Origin: an uncultured Bacteroidales bacterium
GTDB lineage: Bacteria > Bacteroidota > Bacteroidia > Bacteroidales > Paludibacteraceae
Direction: 5' to 3'
DNA: 64,000 nt
NCBI GenBank assembly: GCA_902798965.1
Contig: CADBYS010000007.1
Span: 1-64,000 of the forward strand
Below the pieces are notes generated by a model. That model saw only the letters and a program-made list of their open reading frames with translations. It ran no database searches and had not been told where the DNA came from. Positions 36,254 through 45,000 of the stretch are shown here, piece by piece; position 1 is the stretch's first letter, and each line of letters starts with the position of its first letter. The position numbers and the translations under genes were made by a program.

Positions 36254-37452
36254 TCAAGCGATATATATATTGTTTGGCTTTGTGCTGTCTGGCACTTGGC
36301 GTTTGGGCTGATGATACCATAGTTGTGGTTCATCAGTATGCCGACACGCTCAAGTTGCAAGACGCGCAACAGACCGTGGATATAAGCGATGCTTTTCTGC
36401 TTGACCTCGTGGCTCAACAGAGTCGCGAGTTGGCGGATTCGGCGGATATAGAGCGAATGATAGCCCTGCACGAACAGCTGCGGCGCGACTCACTGATTCG
36501 TGATTCGCTGCGCATCGATTCCATCCGCATGGAGACGCAACGGCTGGTACAAGAGTACAATACGCACGTCGAGATTCAGGATATACGCATCGAGAAACAT
36601 ATCTTCCGCGACGAGGAACAGGACAGGGAAGATATCCTCCGCGCCATCCGTCAGCAGTACTCGCCGTGGATCAAGGAGGCACGAACCATGGTGCAGTTCA
36701 CGCAGAACTATATATCCCCGAACTGGTACAAAGGCGGTAACTCCAGTCTGGCCATGCTCGCCTTGCTCAAGGGTAATATCACGTACAAGAAAGAGAAATT
36801 CGTTTGGGAGAACACCGGCGAGTGGCGCATGGGTCTGTCCACAACCGGCAAAACAGACTCTGTACACAAGGTGAACGTCACCGACGACTTGTTCAAAATC
36901 TACTCGAAGGCGGGCTATCAGGTGTACAAAGACAAGCTGCTCGTATCCGCCTCCACCGAGTTGCAAACGACGTTCCTACCCTCGTTCAAGGCCAACAGCA
37001 CGCAACTCAAGTCGGGTTTCATGACACCGATCCGCTTTAATCTTGGTATCGGTGTGGATTACAAACCCATAGAATGGGTGACGGTGAACTTCTCGCCGGC
37101 AACCTACAAACTGGTACATGCCGCCATCAGCGACAGCAACCGCGTGGATGTCACATCGTTCGGTATCGACAAAGGGCAGAACACACTGTCCGAGTTCGGT
37201 AGTTCGCTCCGAATCGAGGCCAAGTACAAGCCGCTGCGAGAAATTGAGCTATATACCCTGCTCTACTTATATACCAACTACCGGCAAGTGGAGTTCGACT
37301 GGCAGATTGATGTTGATTTTATTATCAACCGCTTCCTGTCCACGCACCTCACACTCCATCCGCGCTTCGACTCCACGGTCAAGAGCAGCGAACCGCAACA
37401 CCTGCAATTCAAGGAGCTACTATCCATCGGATTTAACCACTACTTCAGATGA
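36250..37452 (+). CDS. DUF3078 family envelope protein
   Basis: 400 residues. Signal peptide (YCLALCCLALGVWA), a coiled-coil-like charged region (about 60-110), then a barrel-like domain with NYISPNWYKGGNSSLAML, VWENTGEWRMGLS and LYTNYRQVEFDWQIDVDFIINRFLSTHL, typical of DUF3078, a Bacteroidota outer-membrane protein family of unknown role. The GTG start overlaps the lgt stop by four bases. Confidence 0.82.
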   Translation: MIKRYIYCLALCCLALGVWADDTIVVVHQYADTLKLQDAQQTVDISDAFLLDLVAQQSRELADSADIERMIALHEQLRRDSLIRDSLRIDSIRMETQRLVQEYNTHVEIQDIRIEKHIFRDEEQDREDILRAIRQQYSPWIKEARTMVQFTQNYISPNWYKGGNSSLAMLALLKGNITYKKEKFVWENTGEWRMGLSTTGKTDSVHKVNVTDDLFKIYSKAGYQVYKDKLLVSASTELQTTFLPSFKANSTQLKSGFMTPIRFNLGIGVDYKPIEWVTVNFSPATYKLVHAAISDSNRVDVTSFGIDKGQNTLSEFGSSLRIEAKYKPLREIELYTLLYLYTNYRQVEFDWQIDVDFIINRFLSTHLTLHPRFDSTVKSSEPQHLQFKELLSIGFNHYFR

Positions 37453-38810
37453 GAATATTCGAAATATTGAAATATCGAAATATCGAAATATCGAAATATC
37501 TCCTGATCGGTATTATCCTCTGCCTCACGGTAGTCTCTCACGCCGCGGAGTATATCGGTCGGGTGGTTGATGAGCGAGGCAATCCGGTCAGTTATGCCAC
37601 GGTCTATATGGCGGATGATCCCGTGGTAGGTGCAGCCACAGGCAGCAACGGCTTGTTCCGCTTGCAAACCGATCTGCCTATCTACTCCGAACTGATCGTA
37701 TCATTCATCGGCTATGAGAAGCAAACGCTGCTACTCAGCGAGCTGCACGAGGATACGACCGTTATCATCCTCAAGGAGCAACCTATTCATCTTGAGGAAG
37801 TGGTGATTGCCGCCAAACCGCAGAAGCAGAAAAACAAACGCAAGCGGATGCAAGAGTTGCTGGCAGCCGTGTACGCGCAGATGGAGCGCGACTTCCCGCT
37901 CAGCACTACCGGTTATCATATCGTGAGCGATGTGCGCATGGATGCCGACAACGTACCGTGGGGTATGGAGCAGATGATTGCCTATGTGGTTATGCTGCCG
38001 CGCCAAGGCAGGTACTACAAAGACCCGCGCAATGGCAAGAAAGGTGTTGTGCCAACCGACTCCATCCAGTTCAGCGGCGAACATTGCAAACGGTTCTTTG
38101 ATGCCTCTATCCGTAGCCTTGCCGACAGCATCTATACGACCAACGACCTGGAAGCCATCAACCCGAACATGCGCAATGCCGCCGCCGCGGTGGATTCCGG
38201 TGTTGTGGTGCATCGAACATTGTGGAGCATGGGCAATGTGTTCTACGACTTTAGCAACACCATGAAAGAGGTCAACCGTTGGCAGGTGAGCAACGAGAAC
38301 GAAGGAGAGACAGTGCTTACGTACACCGAGAACCGGAACATTCTGGGCATCTTCCTCTACAAGATGCAACGGCATTACATACTCCACTCCGACGATCTGC
38401 GCATATCGCGCTTCGTGGAGCAGGCACATGTAGAACTCAATATTCCTTTCGGCTACAAAGTCAAACCCAAAGAGATGCAACTGCTTAACCTGCTGAACAT
38501 GGAGGAGAAGCAGATTGAGCAATACCGCATCAGCAAGGTGCATGCCGATATCAGTCTGAACAGCATCTATCAGGAACGCGACGAGCACCTGTATCCGCTC
38601 GAGAAGAATCTGCAGAGCGATGCAACCATCATCGGCAAGCGCAAAGACCGCAAACCCACAGGACGTGGGATGATCGAATCGAAGGATACTATCCCGCTCA
38701 ACATCCGCGCCACGCAACGCGTGACCACACTGCGCACACGTGATGTGCAGCCGATGACCCGCAAAGAGATCAAACGACGCGTTCCGCGAACCAACGTTCC
38801 TATATACTAA
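37449..38810 (+). CDS. CarboxypepD-reg-like envelope protein
   Basis: 453 residues. After a signal segment (LLIGIILCLTVVSHA) comes a carboxypeptidase-regulatory-like domain (YIGRVVDERGNPVSYATVYM, about 32-110) ending LEEVVIAAKP, then a unique region (from about 130) without a recognised fold. It may belong to the DUF5686-like group but is shorter. The first 17 residues (MRIFEILKYRNIEISKY) are encoded by an 8-bp repeat array, so the basic n-region of the signal peptide is made of repeats. Overlaps the DUF3078 stop by four bases. Confidence 0.65.
   Translation: MRIFEILKYRNIEISKYLLIGIILCLTVVSHAAEYIGRVVDERGNPVSYATVYMADDPVVGAATGSNGLFRLQTDLPIYSELIVSFIGYEKQTLLLSELHEDTTVIILKEQPIHLEEVVIAAKPQKQKNKRKRMQELLAAVYAQMERDFPLSTTGYHIVSDVRMDADNVPWGMEQMIAYVVMLPRQGRYYKDPRNGKKGVVPTDSIQFSGEHCKRFFDASIRSLADSIYTTNDLEAINPNMRNAAAAVDSGVVVHRTLWSMGNVFYDFSNTMKEVNRWQVSNENEGETVLTYTENRNILGIFLYKMQRHYILHSDDLRISRFVEQAHVELNIPFGYKVKPKEMQLLNLLNMEEKQIEQYRISKVHADISLNSIYQERDEHLYPLEKNLQSDATIIGKRKDRKPTGRGMIESKDTIPLNIRATQRVTTLRTRDVQPMTRKEIKRRVPRTNVPIY
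37454..37500 (+). repeat. 8-bp tandem repeat array at a start codon
   Basis: AATATTGA then AATATCGA three times and partial units at both ends, running from just inside the start codon into the signal-peptide coding region. An octamer relative of the heptamer arrays. Confidence 0.82.
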
Positions 38811-38828
38811 CTCTCGAAATACTATCTT

Positions 38829-39791
38829 ATGGAAACGAAAGACCTCTACAAAGCAGCAGAGACCCGCTATGACGTACCGCAGATGTATACCTACTGTGGT
38901 CGCAGCGGCGTACAGTTACCGAAGATCAGCCTGGGCATGTGGCATAACTTCGGCAGTGTTGACCCCTACGAGCGTAGTCGCGCTATTACGCATTTTGCGT
39001 TCGACCATGGCATCACGCATTTCGATCTGGCTAACAACTATGGTCCGATATACGGGTCGGCGGAAGAAACGATGGGCAGACTGATGGACGACAGCTTCCG
39101 TCCGTATCGCGACGAGCTGTTCATTTCCACCAAAGCGGGCTACGATATGTGGCCGGGATTGTACGGCAACGGAGGCTCGCGTAAGTACCTCATCTCAAGC
39201 CTCGACCAGAGTCTTAAGCGGATGCATTTGGACTATGTTGACCTGTTCTACAGTCATCGTTTTGACCCGAAAACGCCTATCGAAGAGACATTGCAGGCGC
39301 TTGTGGATATTGTTCGCGCCGGAAAAGCGCTCTATATAGGTATATCCAACTGGCCGCTCGAGCACCTACGGAAGGCGTACGATTACCTTGCTCAGCGCGA
39401 CGTTCCGCTACTGATCTATCAGGGCAAACTCAACCGGTTGTACACCGATCATATCGACAGCGGACTGCTGCAGTTCTGCCATGAGAAAGGTGTGGGATTC
39501 ATTGCATTCTCGCCGCTCGCACAAGGGCTGCTTACCGACAGATATATTGATGGTATACCTGCAGATTCAAGAATGGCGAAAGGAAAGTTTCTGCGTGCCG
39601 AGCAACTGACCGACGCGGTGCGTGCCGAGGTAGCAGCCGTACGCGTGGAAGCAGCAGAACGCAAGATTTCTACTGCGCAACGCGCATTAGGATGGATTCT
39701 GGAGCAACAAGGTGTGACTTCCGTGCTCGTAGGTGCAAGCAGCGTGGAGCAACTGGCGGACAACCTCGCTGTTACAACATTAGTCGGATAA
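38829..39791 (+). CDS. aldo/keto reductase, YghZ/Gpr-like
   Basis: 320 residues. AKR motifs: FDLANNYGPIYGSAEETMGR (catalytic Asp/Tyr region), FISTKAGYDMWPG (catalytic Lys), LDYVDLFYSHRFDP and IGISNWPLEHL. Matches the L-glyceraldehyde-3-phosphate reductase (YghZ) subgroup, NADPH-dependent, detoxifying aldehydes. Transcribed with the preceding genes or alone; converges with and overlaps the TonB receptor gene by 20 bases. Confidence 0.9.
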   Translation: METKDLYKAAETRYDVPQMYTYCGRSGVQLPKISLGMWHNFGSVDPYERSRAITHFAFDHGITHFDLANNYGPIYGSAEETMGRLMDDSFRPYRDELFISTKAGYDMWPGLYGNGGSRKYLISSLDQSLKRMHLDYVDLFYSHRFDPKTPIEETLQALVDIVRAGKALYIGISNWPLEHLRKAYDYLAQRDVPLLIYQGKLNRLYTDHIDSGLLQFCHEKGVGFIAFSPLAQGLLTDRYIDGIPADSRMAKGKFLRAEQLTDAVRAEVAAVRVEAAERKISTAQRALGWILEQQGVTSVLVGASSVEQLADNLAVTTLVG

Positions 39792-41874
39792 TTCCTTTGC
39801 CATTCAATCCGGGCATCGGATAGTTCAAGATGATGTCGTATTGCTGATTGAGTATATTATTGAACTCCAAAGCAAAATGCAAGCGAGGTCTGATTGCTGA
39901 TTGCTGACTGCCGACCTCCATCTCATACGACACGCTCACATCGTGGGTGTACCACGGTTGCTCATGGTTGGCGGGAATGTTCGCGGAGTTGTGGTATCGT
40001 TCGCCCACATAGATAAACGCGTAGTTAAGCGATAGTCCCCGCCACAGGATATTGGCAGTTACTGACCCGCTATGCCAGGGCACGTAAGCGATCTGACCAC
40101 CGTACGTAATCTCGTTCGGATCGGTCAGATCTTGTGCTTTCTGGTAGGTGTACGCCGCGGCTAACGAGAACAGTACCTGATTGTCGGTCACAGCCCATGG
40201 ATTGAAACATAGCGTGGTAGAAAGGTTGGCATCCACACCGCGAATCTCCACATACCCCAAGTTCATCATCTGCCAGCGATACTGGCCTGTACCTTTCGGC
40301 ACGGCTACAATCTTGTTTGTCACCTGATTGAAGTAACCATCCACCTTCAGGTCAATCGCACGACATACGCCCCTACTCCACGTCTTGGTATATTCCGCAC
40401 CCAAGTCGTATTGCGTCGTGTATTCGGGCTTGAGGCCAATATAACCGACATCGGTGTAATACAGATCGTTGAACGTAGGCATGCGGAAGATGCGCTTGTA
40501 GAACGTACGGATATACAGGTCTTGGATATACGGATGTACGGTCAGGAACACGGCTGGTGTGAACTGCGGTTTCTGCTTGGAGGCAGTAGGCATAGTGGCT
40601 GTAGGGTGATGAATCTTGTCGTGCACGAACGTACCGAGTACGGAAGCCTGCGCCTTGATATACGTCCAGTCGAGCTGCGTAGCTACGGCAGCAAGTACTG
40701 TCTGACGCTCGGGATAGACGAAGTTAGCCATGTTACTCTCCAGGTAGTTCCACTGGTAGTCAGCCGAGAGCGATATATCCCAGTTGAGCGTGCGATGCGG
40801 TAGCAGACCTTTCACGCCTACTATAGCCAAACGATGCGCCATGCTCAGATACACCTCTTGCTGCGTAAAACTGTTGTCGATATACATCAGCGTGGTGTCG
40901 GGATTCAGATAGCGCATAAAGTCGTTGCTGTACTTGGCATTCACCTGCACGTCGTAGCCTTTCGTCACGCGCTGCGTGAAGTTGCCTTGCACAAAGGCAT
41001 TTCTGTCCCACTGCCGCTGCGAGTTTTTCCACACATTGTTCACTATCGCACCCGGAATACCTTTCTCGCTCTGGTAGTAATAGCCCTTGATATGCCACTT
41101 GCCTTCGGGCAGGTAGCCGAATATGCCCGCCTCAGCCCTGCCGGCTTGTATATCGCCGTTCTGCCTGACGGCGGTCGTGTCCCACGCCACGATGCCTCCG
41201 GGCAGCACCTTGCGGTAGCGGAAATGGTAACGGCCGTGTGCGTACGTGTACTCGCCGCCGGCTGATAGGTGGATATCCTCTGTCAGTTTCTGCTCGTAGA
41301 GCACGGATGGGTTAGCCAAGCCGAACGTACCCGCTTTCATACCTACGCTCAGGTTGTACGACTTGCCGTCCGTGAACCGCGGCCGACGCGTCTTCAGATA
41401 CAAGGTGCCCGCAGAGCCGTAATCCTTGGCGGGCTGGAAGATCTCGGATTTCTGGCCATTGTACAACGCTATCTGTTCTATATTCTCCATGGAGAATTTG
41501 CCCAAGTCAACCACTCCGTTCTGAGCATTGCCTATCTCTATGCCGTCGTAGAACACGCCCAGATGATGCGTTCCCATCGAGCGCAGGTCAACAGTCTTCA
41601 AGCCGCCTACTCCGCCGTAATCCTTGATCTGCACGCCGGAGAAGTATCGCACGGCATCCGCCACGCTCTGTGTGGACAAGCCAGCCAGGCGCGCACCTTC
41701 CAGCTTCTGCACGGGTATAACCGGCTCCTCCCTGCGGCGAGCACTCACCTCCACCTCATCCAACTCAAACTGACGAACAATGCTGTCCAGCATCGCTGCC
41801 GAACGGTCATCCTGTGCCGACACCTGCAGTGCCGACAAGGTACAGATCAGTATGAGCATATAGCATCTACGCAT
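39772..41874 (-). CDS. TonB-dependent receptor, BtuB-like
   Basis: 700 residues. Signal peptide (ILICTLSALQVSA), a TonB-box-like LDEVEVSARR, a plug domain (LSTQSVADAVRYFSGVQIKDYGGVGGLKTVDLRSMG, and YDGIEIGNAQNGVVDLGKF) and a 22-strand-type barrel ending LNGKGIIRLML. Layout is close to vitamin B12/siderophore receptors; no riboswitch was found upstream, so B12 is only one option. Near residue 655 the coding sequence contains three 7-bp repeat units (encoding QQSAI). Confidence 0.87.
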   Translation of the reverse strand: MRRCYMLILICTLSALQVSAQDDRSAAMLDSIVRQFELDEVEVSARRREEPVIPVQKLEGARLAGLSTQSVADAVRYFSGVQIKDYGGVGGLKTVDLRSMGTHHLGVFYDGIEIGNAQNGVVDLGKFSMENIEQIALYNGQKSEIFQPAKDYGSAGTLYLKTRRPRFTDGKSYNLSVGMKAGTFGLANPSVLYEQKLTEDIHLSAGGEYTYAHGRYHFRYRKVLPGGIVAWDTTAVRQNGDIQAGRAEAGIFGYLPEGKWHIKGYYYQSEKGIPGAIVNNVWKNSQRQWDRNAFVQGNFTQRVTKGYDVQVNAKYSNDFMRYLNPDTTLMYIDNSFTQQEVYLSMAHRLAIVGVKGLLPHRTLNWDISLSADYQWNYLESNMANFVYPERQTVLAAVATQLDWTYIKAQASVLGTFVHDKIHHPTATMPTASKQKPQFTPAVFLTVHPYIQDLYIRTFYKRIFRMPTFNDLYYTDVGYIGLKPEYTTQYDLGAEYTKTWSRGVCRAIDLKVDGYFNQVTNKIVAVPKGTGQYRWQMMNLGYVEIRGVDANLSTTLCFNPWAVTDNQVLFSLAAAYTYQKAQDLTDPNEITYGGQIAYVPWHSGSVTANILWRGLSLNYAFIYVGERYHNSANIPANHEQPWYTHDVSVSYEMEVGSQQSAIRPRLHFALEFNNILNQQYDIILNYPMPGLNGKGIIRLML
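39891..39911. repeat. three 7-bp repeat units inside a receptor gene
   Basis: TGATTGC, TGATTGC, TGACTGC on the plus strand; three units keep the frame (21 bp). The same motif type as the Fur-leader array at 20449-20497. Confidence 0.75.
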
Positions 41875-41896
41875 AGTTAGCTACGCAAAAATAGCC

Positions 41897-41932
41897 TGCA
41901 AAGTTACTAAAAATTTTTGACTTTTGCAAATA
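41897..41932 (-). promoter_or_regulatory. Bacteroidota -33/-7 promoter
   Basis: Minus-strand TTTGCAAA (41923-41930) then TAACTTTG (41899-41906). Drives the TonB receptor, leader about 20 nt, leaving no room for a riboswitch. Confidence 0.82.
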
Positions 41933-41974
41933 TATAAGCAAAAAATTGATGATTACACCAAAAATTTGGTAAAA

Positions 41975-42010
41975 TATTTGCATATATCATTATTTTTTCG
42001 TATCTTTGCA
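41975..42010 (+). promoter_or_regulatory. Bacteroidota -33/-7 promoter
   Basis: TTTGCATA (41977-41984) then TATCTTTG (42001-42008), 18 bases before the HAD-HD start. Confidence 0.8.
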
Positions 42011-42027
42011 TAAATTTTGAATACTAC

Positions 42028-43293
42028 ATGACTATCATTTTTGACTTGGACGGAACGCTGCTCAATACGATTGACGATTTGGGCTATGCTTGCAATTACG
42101 CTCTGGAAAAGGTGGGTTATCCAACCCATCCGATAGCTGACTATCCGCGTATGGTGGGCAACGGCATCAACAACCTCATACGTCGCGCCTTGCCGGAAGG
42201 CGAGCGAACAGAGGACAATATACTACGTGTGCGTGCACACTTCGTGCCGTATTACAACGACCACAATTGCGACTATACGCATCCCTACGCCGGTATTCCC
42301 GAACTGCTCGGCGCACTCCGGGCACAAGGACATCGGCTCGCTGTGGCAAGCAACAAGTACCAGGCGGCTACCGAGAAGATTGTCAACCACTTCTTTCCTA
42401 ATGTGTTTGACGTCATTCTGGGCGAACGTGAGGGCATCGAGCGCAAACCCGATCCGCAGATCGTCTTCGATATTTTAGACCGGCTTCGCCTGAAAGAACA
42501 AAGACCGGCTTCGCCTGAAAGAATAAAGACTGATATACTTTACCTTGGCGACAGCCTTGTGGATATGCAGACCGCTCAGAATGCCCAGGTGCCGTTTGTA
42601 GCCTGCTCATGGGGTTTCGTGCCACGCAAGCAACTGGAGGAAGCAGGTGCAGTGCGCATCGTGGACAAGCCGCAAGACTTGGCAATAGATGTGTACGTTC
42701 AGCAATCTATCCTACCGCAATATGATGTTTTCGATGGCGGTCATCAGCGCGATCATGCCGAGACAGTCATACGCGAGAGCCTCAAGCTTGCTCGCGCCTA
42801 CCAAGCCGACGAGAACATGGCCTTCGTCATCGCTGCTTATCATGATCTGGGACTGCGCTACGACCGCGAGAAGCATCATATCCATTCTGGAGAGATTCTG
42901 CTCAGCGATGAGCAGTTGCGCCAATGGTTCACCGACGAACAGCTGCTCACTATGCGCGAGGCGGTGGAAGACCATCGCGCAAGTGCCAAGCACCCGCCAA
43001 GAACTATTTATGGAGCCATCGTTGCCGAGGCCGACCGGCAGATTGATCCACTTACCGTAGTGCATCGCACGATGGCGTATAGCCAAAAGCTATTCCCGGA
43101 AGGAGATTTTGAAACCTTGTACCAACGTAGCCTCGAACATCTTTTGGAGAAATATGCCGAGGGAGGCTATTTGCATCTTTGGCTCAACAGCGAACGCAAT
43201 ATCCAAGGCCTGGCATCGCTTCGTGCCCTTATCCGCGACGAGTCCCGTCTCCGCACCCTCTGCCAAGCCTGGTTCGATAGCAGGAGGATATAG
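42028..43293 (+). CDS. HAD phosphatase fused to HD domain
   Basis: 421 residues. N-terminal HAD of the phosphoglycolate-phosphatase type: FDLDGTLLNT (motif I), VASNKYQAA (motif II), ERKPDPQIVFDIL (motif III Lys) and LYLGDSLVDMQ (motif IV). From about residue 240 an HD-type metal phosphohydrolase: GGHQRDHAETV, IAAYHDLGL and EDHRASAKHPP supply His and Asp ligands. Two hydrolases in one chain suggests linked dephosphorylation steps, substrate unknown. The linker at about 150-168 (RLRLKEQRPASPERIK) is encoded by a tandem GACCG element read in two frames. Confidence 0.85.
   Translation: MTIIFDLDGTLLNTIDDLGYACNYALEKVGYPTHPIADYPRMVGNGINNLIRRALPEGERTEDNILRVRAHFVPYYNDHNCDYTHPYAGIPELLGALRAQGHRLAVASNKYQAATEKIVNHFFPNVFDVILGEREGIERKPDPQIVFDILDRLRLKEQRPASPERIKTDILYLGDSLVDMQTAQNAQVPFVACSWGFVPRKQLEEAGAVRIVDKPQDLAIDVYVQQSILPQYDVFDGGHQRDHAETVIRESLKLARAYQADENMAFVIAAYHDLGLRYDREKHHIHSGEILLSDEQLRQWFTDEQLLTMREAVEDHRASAKHPPRTIYGAIVAEADRQIDPLTVVHRTMAYSQKLFPEGDFETLYQRSLEHLLEKYAEGGYLHLWLNSERNIQGLASLRALIRDESRLRTLCQAWFDSRRI
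42478..42527 (+). repeat. 25-bp tandem GACCG element within coding sequence
   Basis: GACCGGCTTCGCCTGAAAGA plus five bases (ACAAA, then ATAAA) occurs twice in tandem. Since 25 is not a multiple of three, the two copies encode different peptides (DRLRLKEQ and RPASPERIK). Sequence matches the intergenic elements at 29211, 32228 and 62941. Confidence 0.88.
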
Positions 43294-43480
43294 TTATGAT
43301 TGCATGATTGTTTGTATCGTTTGTCAGGCAATGGATTTGTCCATATTTTACTCCACTTTTGCTCCGGTGGCAGTGTAACGCGTGCCGTTAGGGAGAAAGA
43401 TGAAGAGTTGGCCGTTTCGCTCAGCAAAGTTGACGATTATACGAAAATGTGCATAAATTGAGCATCTTCTAGTAAAAAAA
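43294..43480. other. gap with remnant of a gene 3' end
   Basis: Read on the minus strand, 43348-43400 encodes IFLPNGTRYTATGAKVE and a stop, like the last strand of a secreted Bacteroidales protein, with no intact upstream gene. The CTCCACTTTTGCTCCGGTGG core and seven more bases (43351-43377) recur exactly at 44941-44967. Confidence 0.55.
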
Positions 43481-43514
43481 TTTGCATATATTGATAAAAA
43501 GTAGTACCTTTGCA
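43479..43514 (+). promoter_or_regulatory. Bacteroidota -33/-7 promoter
   Basis: TTTGCATA (43481-43488) then TACCTTTG (43505-43512). Transcription would start at about 43519, the first base of the 33-bp repeats. Confidence 0.8.
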
Positions 43515-43517
43515 CCG

Positions 43518-43612
43518 ATTTTGACTTTTCAAAAAGACAAAATGCGCCATATTTTGACTTTTTCAATCGACAAAATTAACAACATTTTGACTTTTCCATT
43601 CGACAATTATGG
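43518..43612 (+). repeat. three 33-bp repeats in leader of AAA ATPase gene
   Basis: ATTTTGACTTTT starts at 43518, 43551 and 43584, exactly 33 bp apart, each followed by a GACAA-type half (AGACAAAA, CGACAAAA, CGACAATT). They occupy the whole leader between transcription start and the ATG at 43609. Each unit is weakly self-complementary (TTTTG ... CAAAA). Confidence 0.85.
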
Positions 43613-44796
43613 ACAGATTAAACGCTAAGTACCTGCATTTATTAGACCTCGTGTCATTGGATTACACGCGGTATTTGTATTCCCAAATCAATTGGGATAA
43701 TCGTCTTATTCTGCTAAAAGGTCCGAAAGGCGTTGGTAAAACGACTCTACTCTTGCAGCACATCAAGCGCACATTTGACGACAAATCGAAGGCGTTCTAT
43801 GCGTCGGCTGACAGTTCGTGGTTTGCTACGCACTCCATAGTCGATTTGGCGGAATACCTATATTCTCATGGCGTAACGCATCTTTATCTGGACGAAGTAC
43901 ATAAGTATCCCGCGTGGGATAGACAGATTAAGGAGATCTATGATTCGTTTCCGAAACTGCATGTGGTAATCACTGGTTCGTCGATGCTGCAACTGAGCGA
44001 AACGCAAGCTGATCTGTCCCGTCGTTGCAGACCATACACGATGCAGGGACTGAGCTTCCGCGAGTATCTGGAGTTGGAGGGAGTAGCGCAACTACAACCG
44101 ATTCCGCTGGAAGAAATACTAAAAAACCATCCGACGATTGCGGCACACATAACCAACCAAATACCTGTGTTGAAACATTTCGAGCAGTATCTGGATCATG
44201 GCTACTATCCGTTCTACAAAGAAGAGGGCGACGGCTTTGCCATTCGGTTGGATAACGAGGTGAATTCCATCATTCAGGTGGAAATGCCCTCTATGACAAA
44301 CATTTCTTATGAACTGGTATATAAGATTAAGACATTGTTAGGCATCTTGGCAGAGATCAATCCCTATACGCTTAATGTTTCCGACTTGGCTACGAAGTTA
44401 GGCGCATCGCGTGACAGTGTGTATAAGATGCTCGATTTGATGCAGAAGGCGGGACTTATCAGGCGCCTTTATCAAAAATCCGGCGGTATGAAGATTCTGC
44501 AAAAACCCGAAAAGATCTTGTTTGACAATACCAACCTGATGTATGCGTTGGCATCTAACACTGATGTTGGCACATTGCGTGAGACATTTGTGGCGAACAT
44601 GCTCAGCAATCATAGTATTTGCATGCCGGAGTCCGGTGATCTGCTGATGGATGGCTCAATACTCTTTGAGGTTGGCGGCAAGAACAAGAACTATAAGCAG
44701 ATAGCCAATATCACCGACAGTTATGTCATTGCTGATAACATCGATGTCGGCATGGGCAATAAGATTCCTCTATGGTTGTTCGGTATGTTGTATTAA
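43609..44796 (+). CDS. AAA ATPase with DUF4143-like C-terminus
   Basis: 395 residues. Walker A GPKGVGKTTLLLQH (about 38-51), Walker B THLYLDEVHKYPAWD (about 89-103), sensor VITGSSMLQL, then a winged-helix region (LNVSDLATKLGASRDSVYKML) and a C-terminal restriction-like part ending LFEVGGKNKNYKQIA, a pattern of the ATPases with DUF4143. These proteins are abundant and repeated in Bacteroidota, with unproven roles in mobile or defence contexts. The gene is preceded by repeats and flanked by direct repeats of a gene remnant. Confidence 0.85.
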   Translation: MDRLNAKYLHLLDLVSLDYTRYLYSQINWDNRLILLKGPKGVGKTTLLLQHIKRTFDDKSKAFYASADSSWFATHSIVDLAEYLYSHGVTHLYLDEVHKYPAWDRQIKEIYDSFPKLHVVITGSSMLQLSETQADLSRRCRPYTMQGLSFREYLELEGVAQLQPIPLEEILKNHPTIAAHITNQIPVLKHFEQYLDHGYYPFYKEEGDGFAIRLDNEVNSIIQVEMPSMTNISYELVYKIKTLLGILAEINPYTLNVSDLATKLGASRDSVYKMLDLMQKAGLIRRLYQKSGGMKILQKPEKILFDNTNLMYALASNTDVGTLRETFVANMLSNHSICMPESGDLLMDGSILFEVGGKNKNYKQIANITDSYVIADNIDVGMGNKIPLWLFGMLY

Positions 44797-45000
44797 TCGT
44801 CTATTAATAACCCAACAACAGCAATCATCCAAAGATCTGTAGTACAACAGCGAGCGACTCTGTTTTGAGCCGCTCGGTGTATTATCATCCAAGATTTATT
44901 CTCTTTTTCCTTTCACTTTTCACTTTTCAATTCCCCCTTCCTCCACTTTTGCTCCGGTGGCAGTGTAGCTTGTGCCATCAGGATGGTTGAAGATAATCTA
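44797..45000. other. gap with short repeats and second gene remnant
   Basis: Contains three heptamers (CTTTCAC, TTTTCAC, TTTTCAA at 44910-44930) and, read on the minus strand from about 44990, the peptide IIFNHPDGTSYTATGAKVEE, matching the remnant at 43350. No intact gene or promoter seen. Confidence 0.5.

Noticed and set aside
41875-42027. Cobalamin riboswitch before the TonB receptor
   Set aside because: The promoter leaves only about 20 nt of leader and the B12-box sequence is absent.
43609-44796. Transposase or insertion sequence around the AAA gene
   Set aside because: The protein has Walker motifs and a DUF4143-like end, no DDE residues, and the flanking repeats are gene tails rather than terminal inverted repeats.
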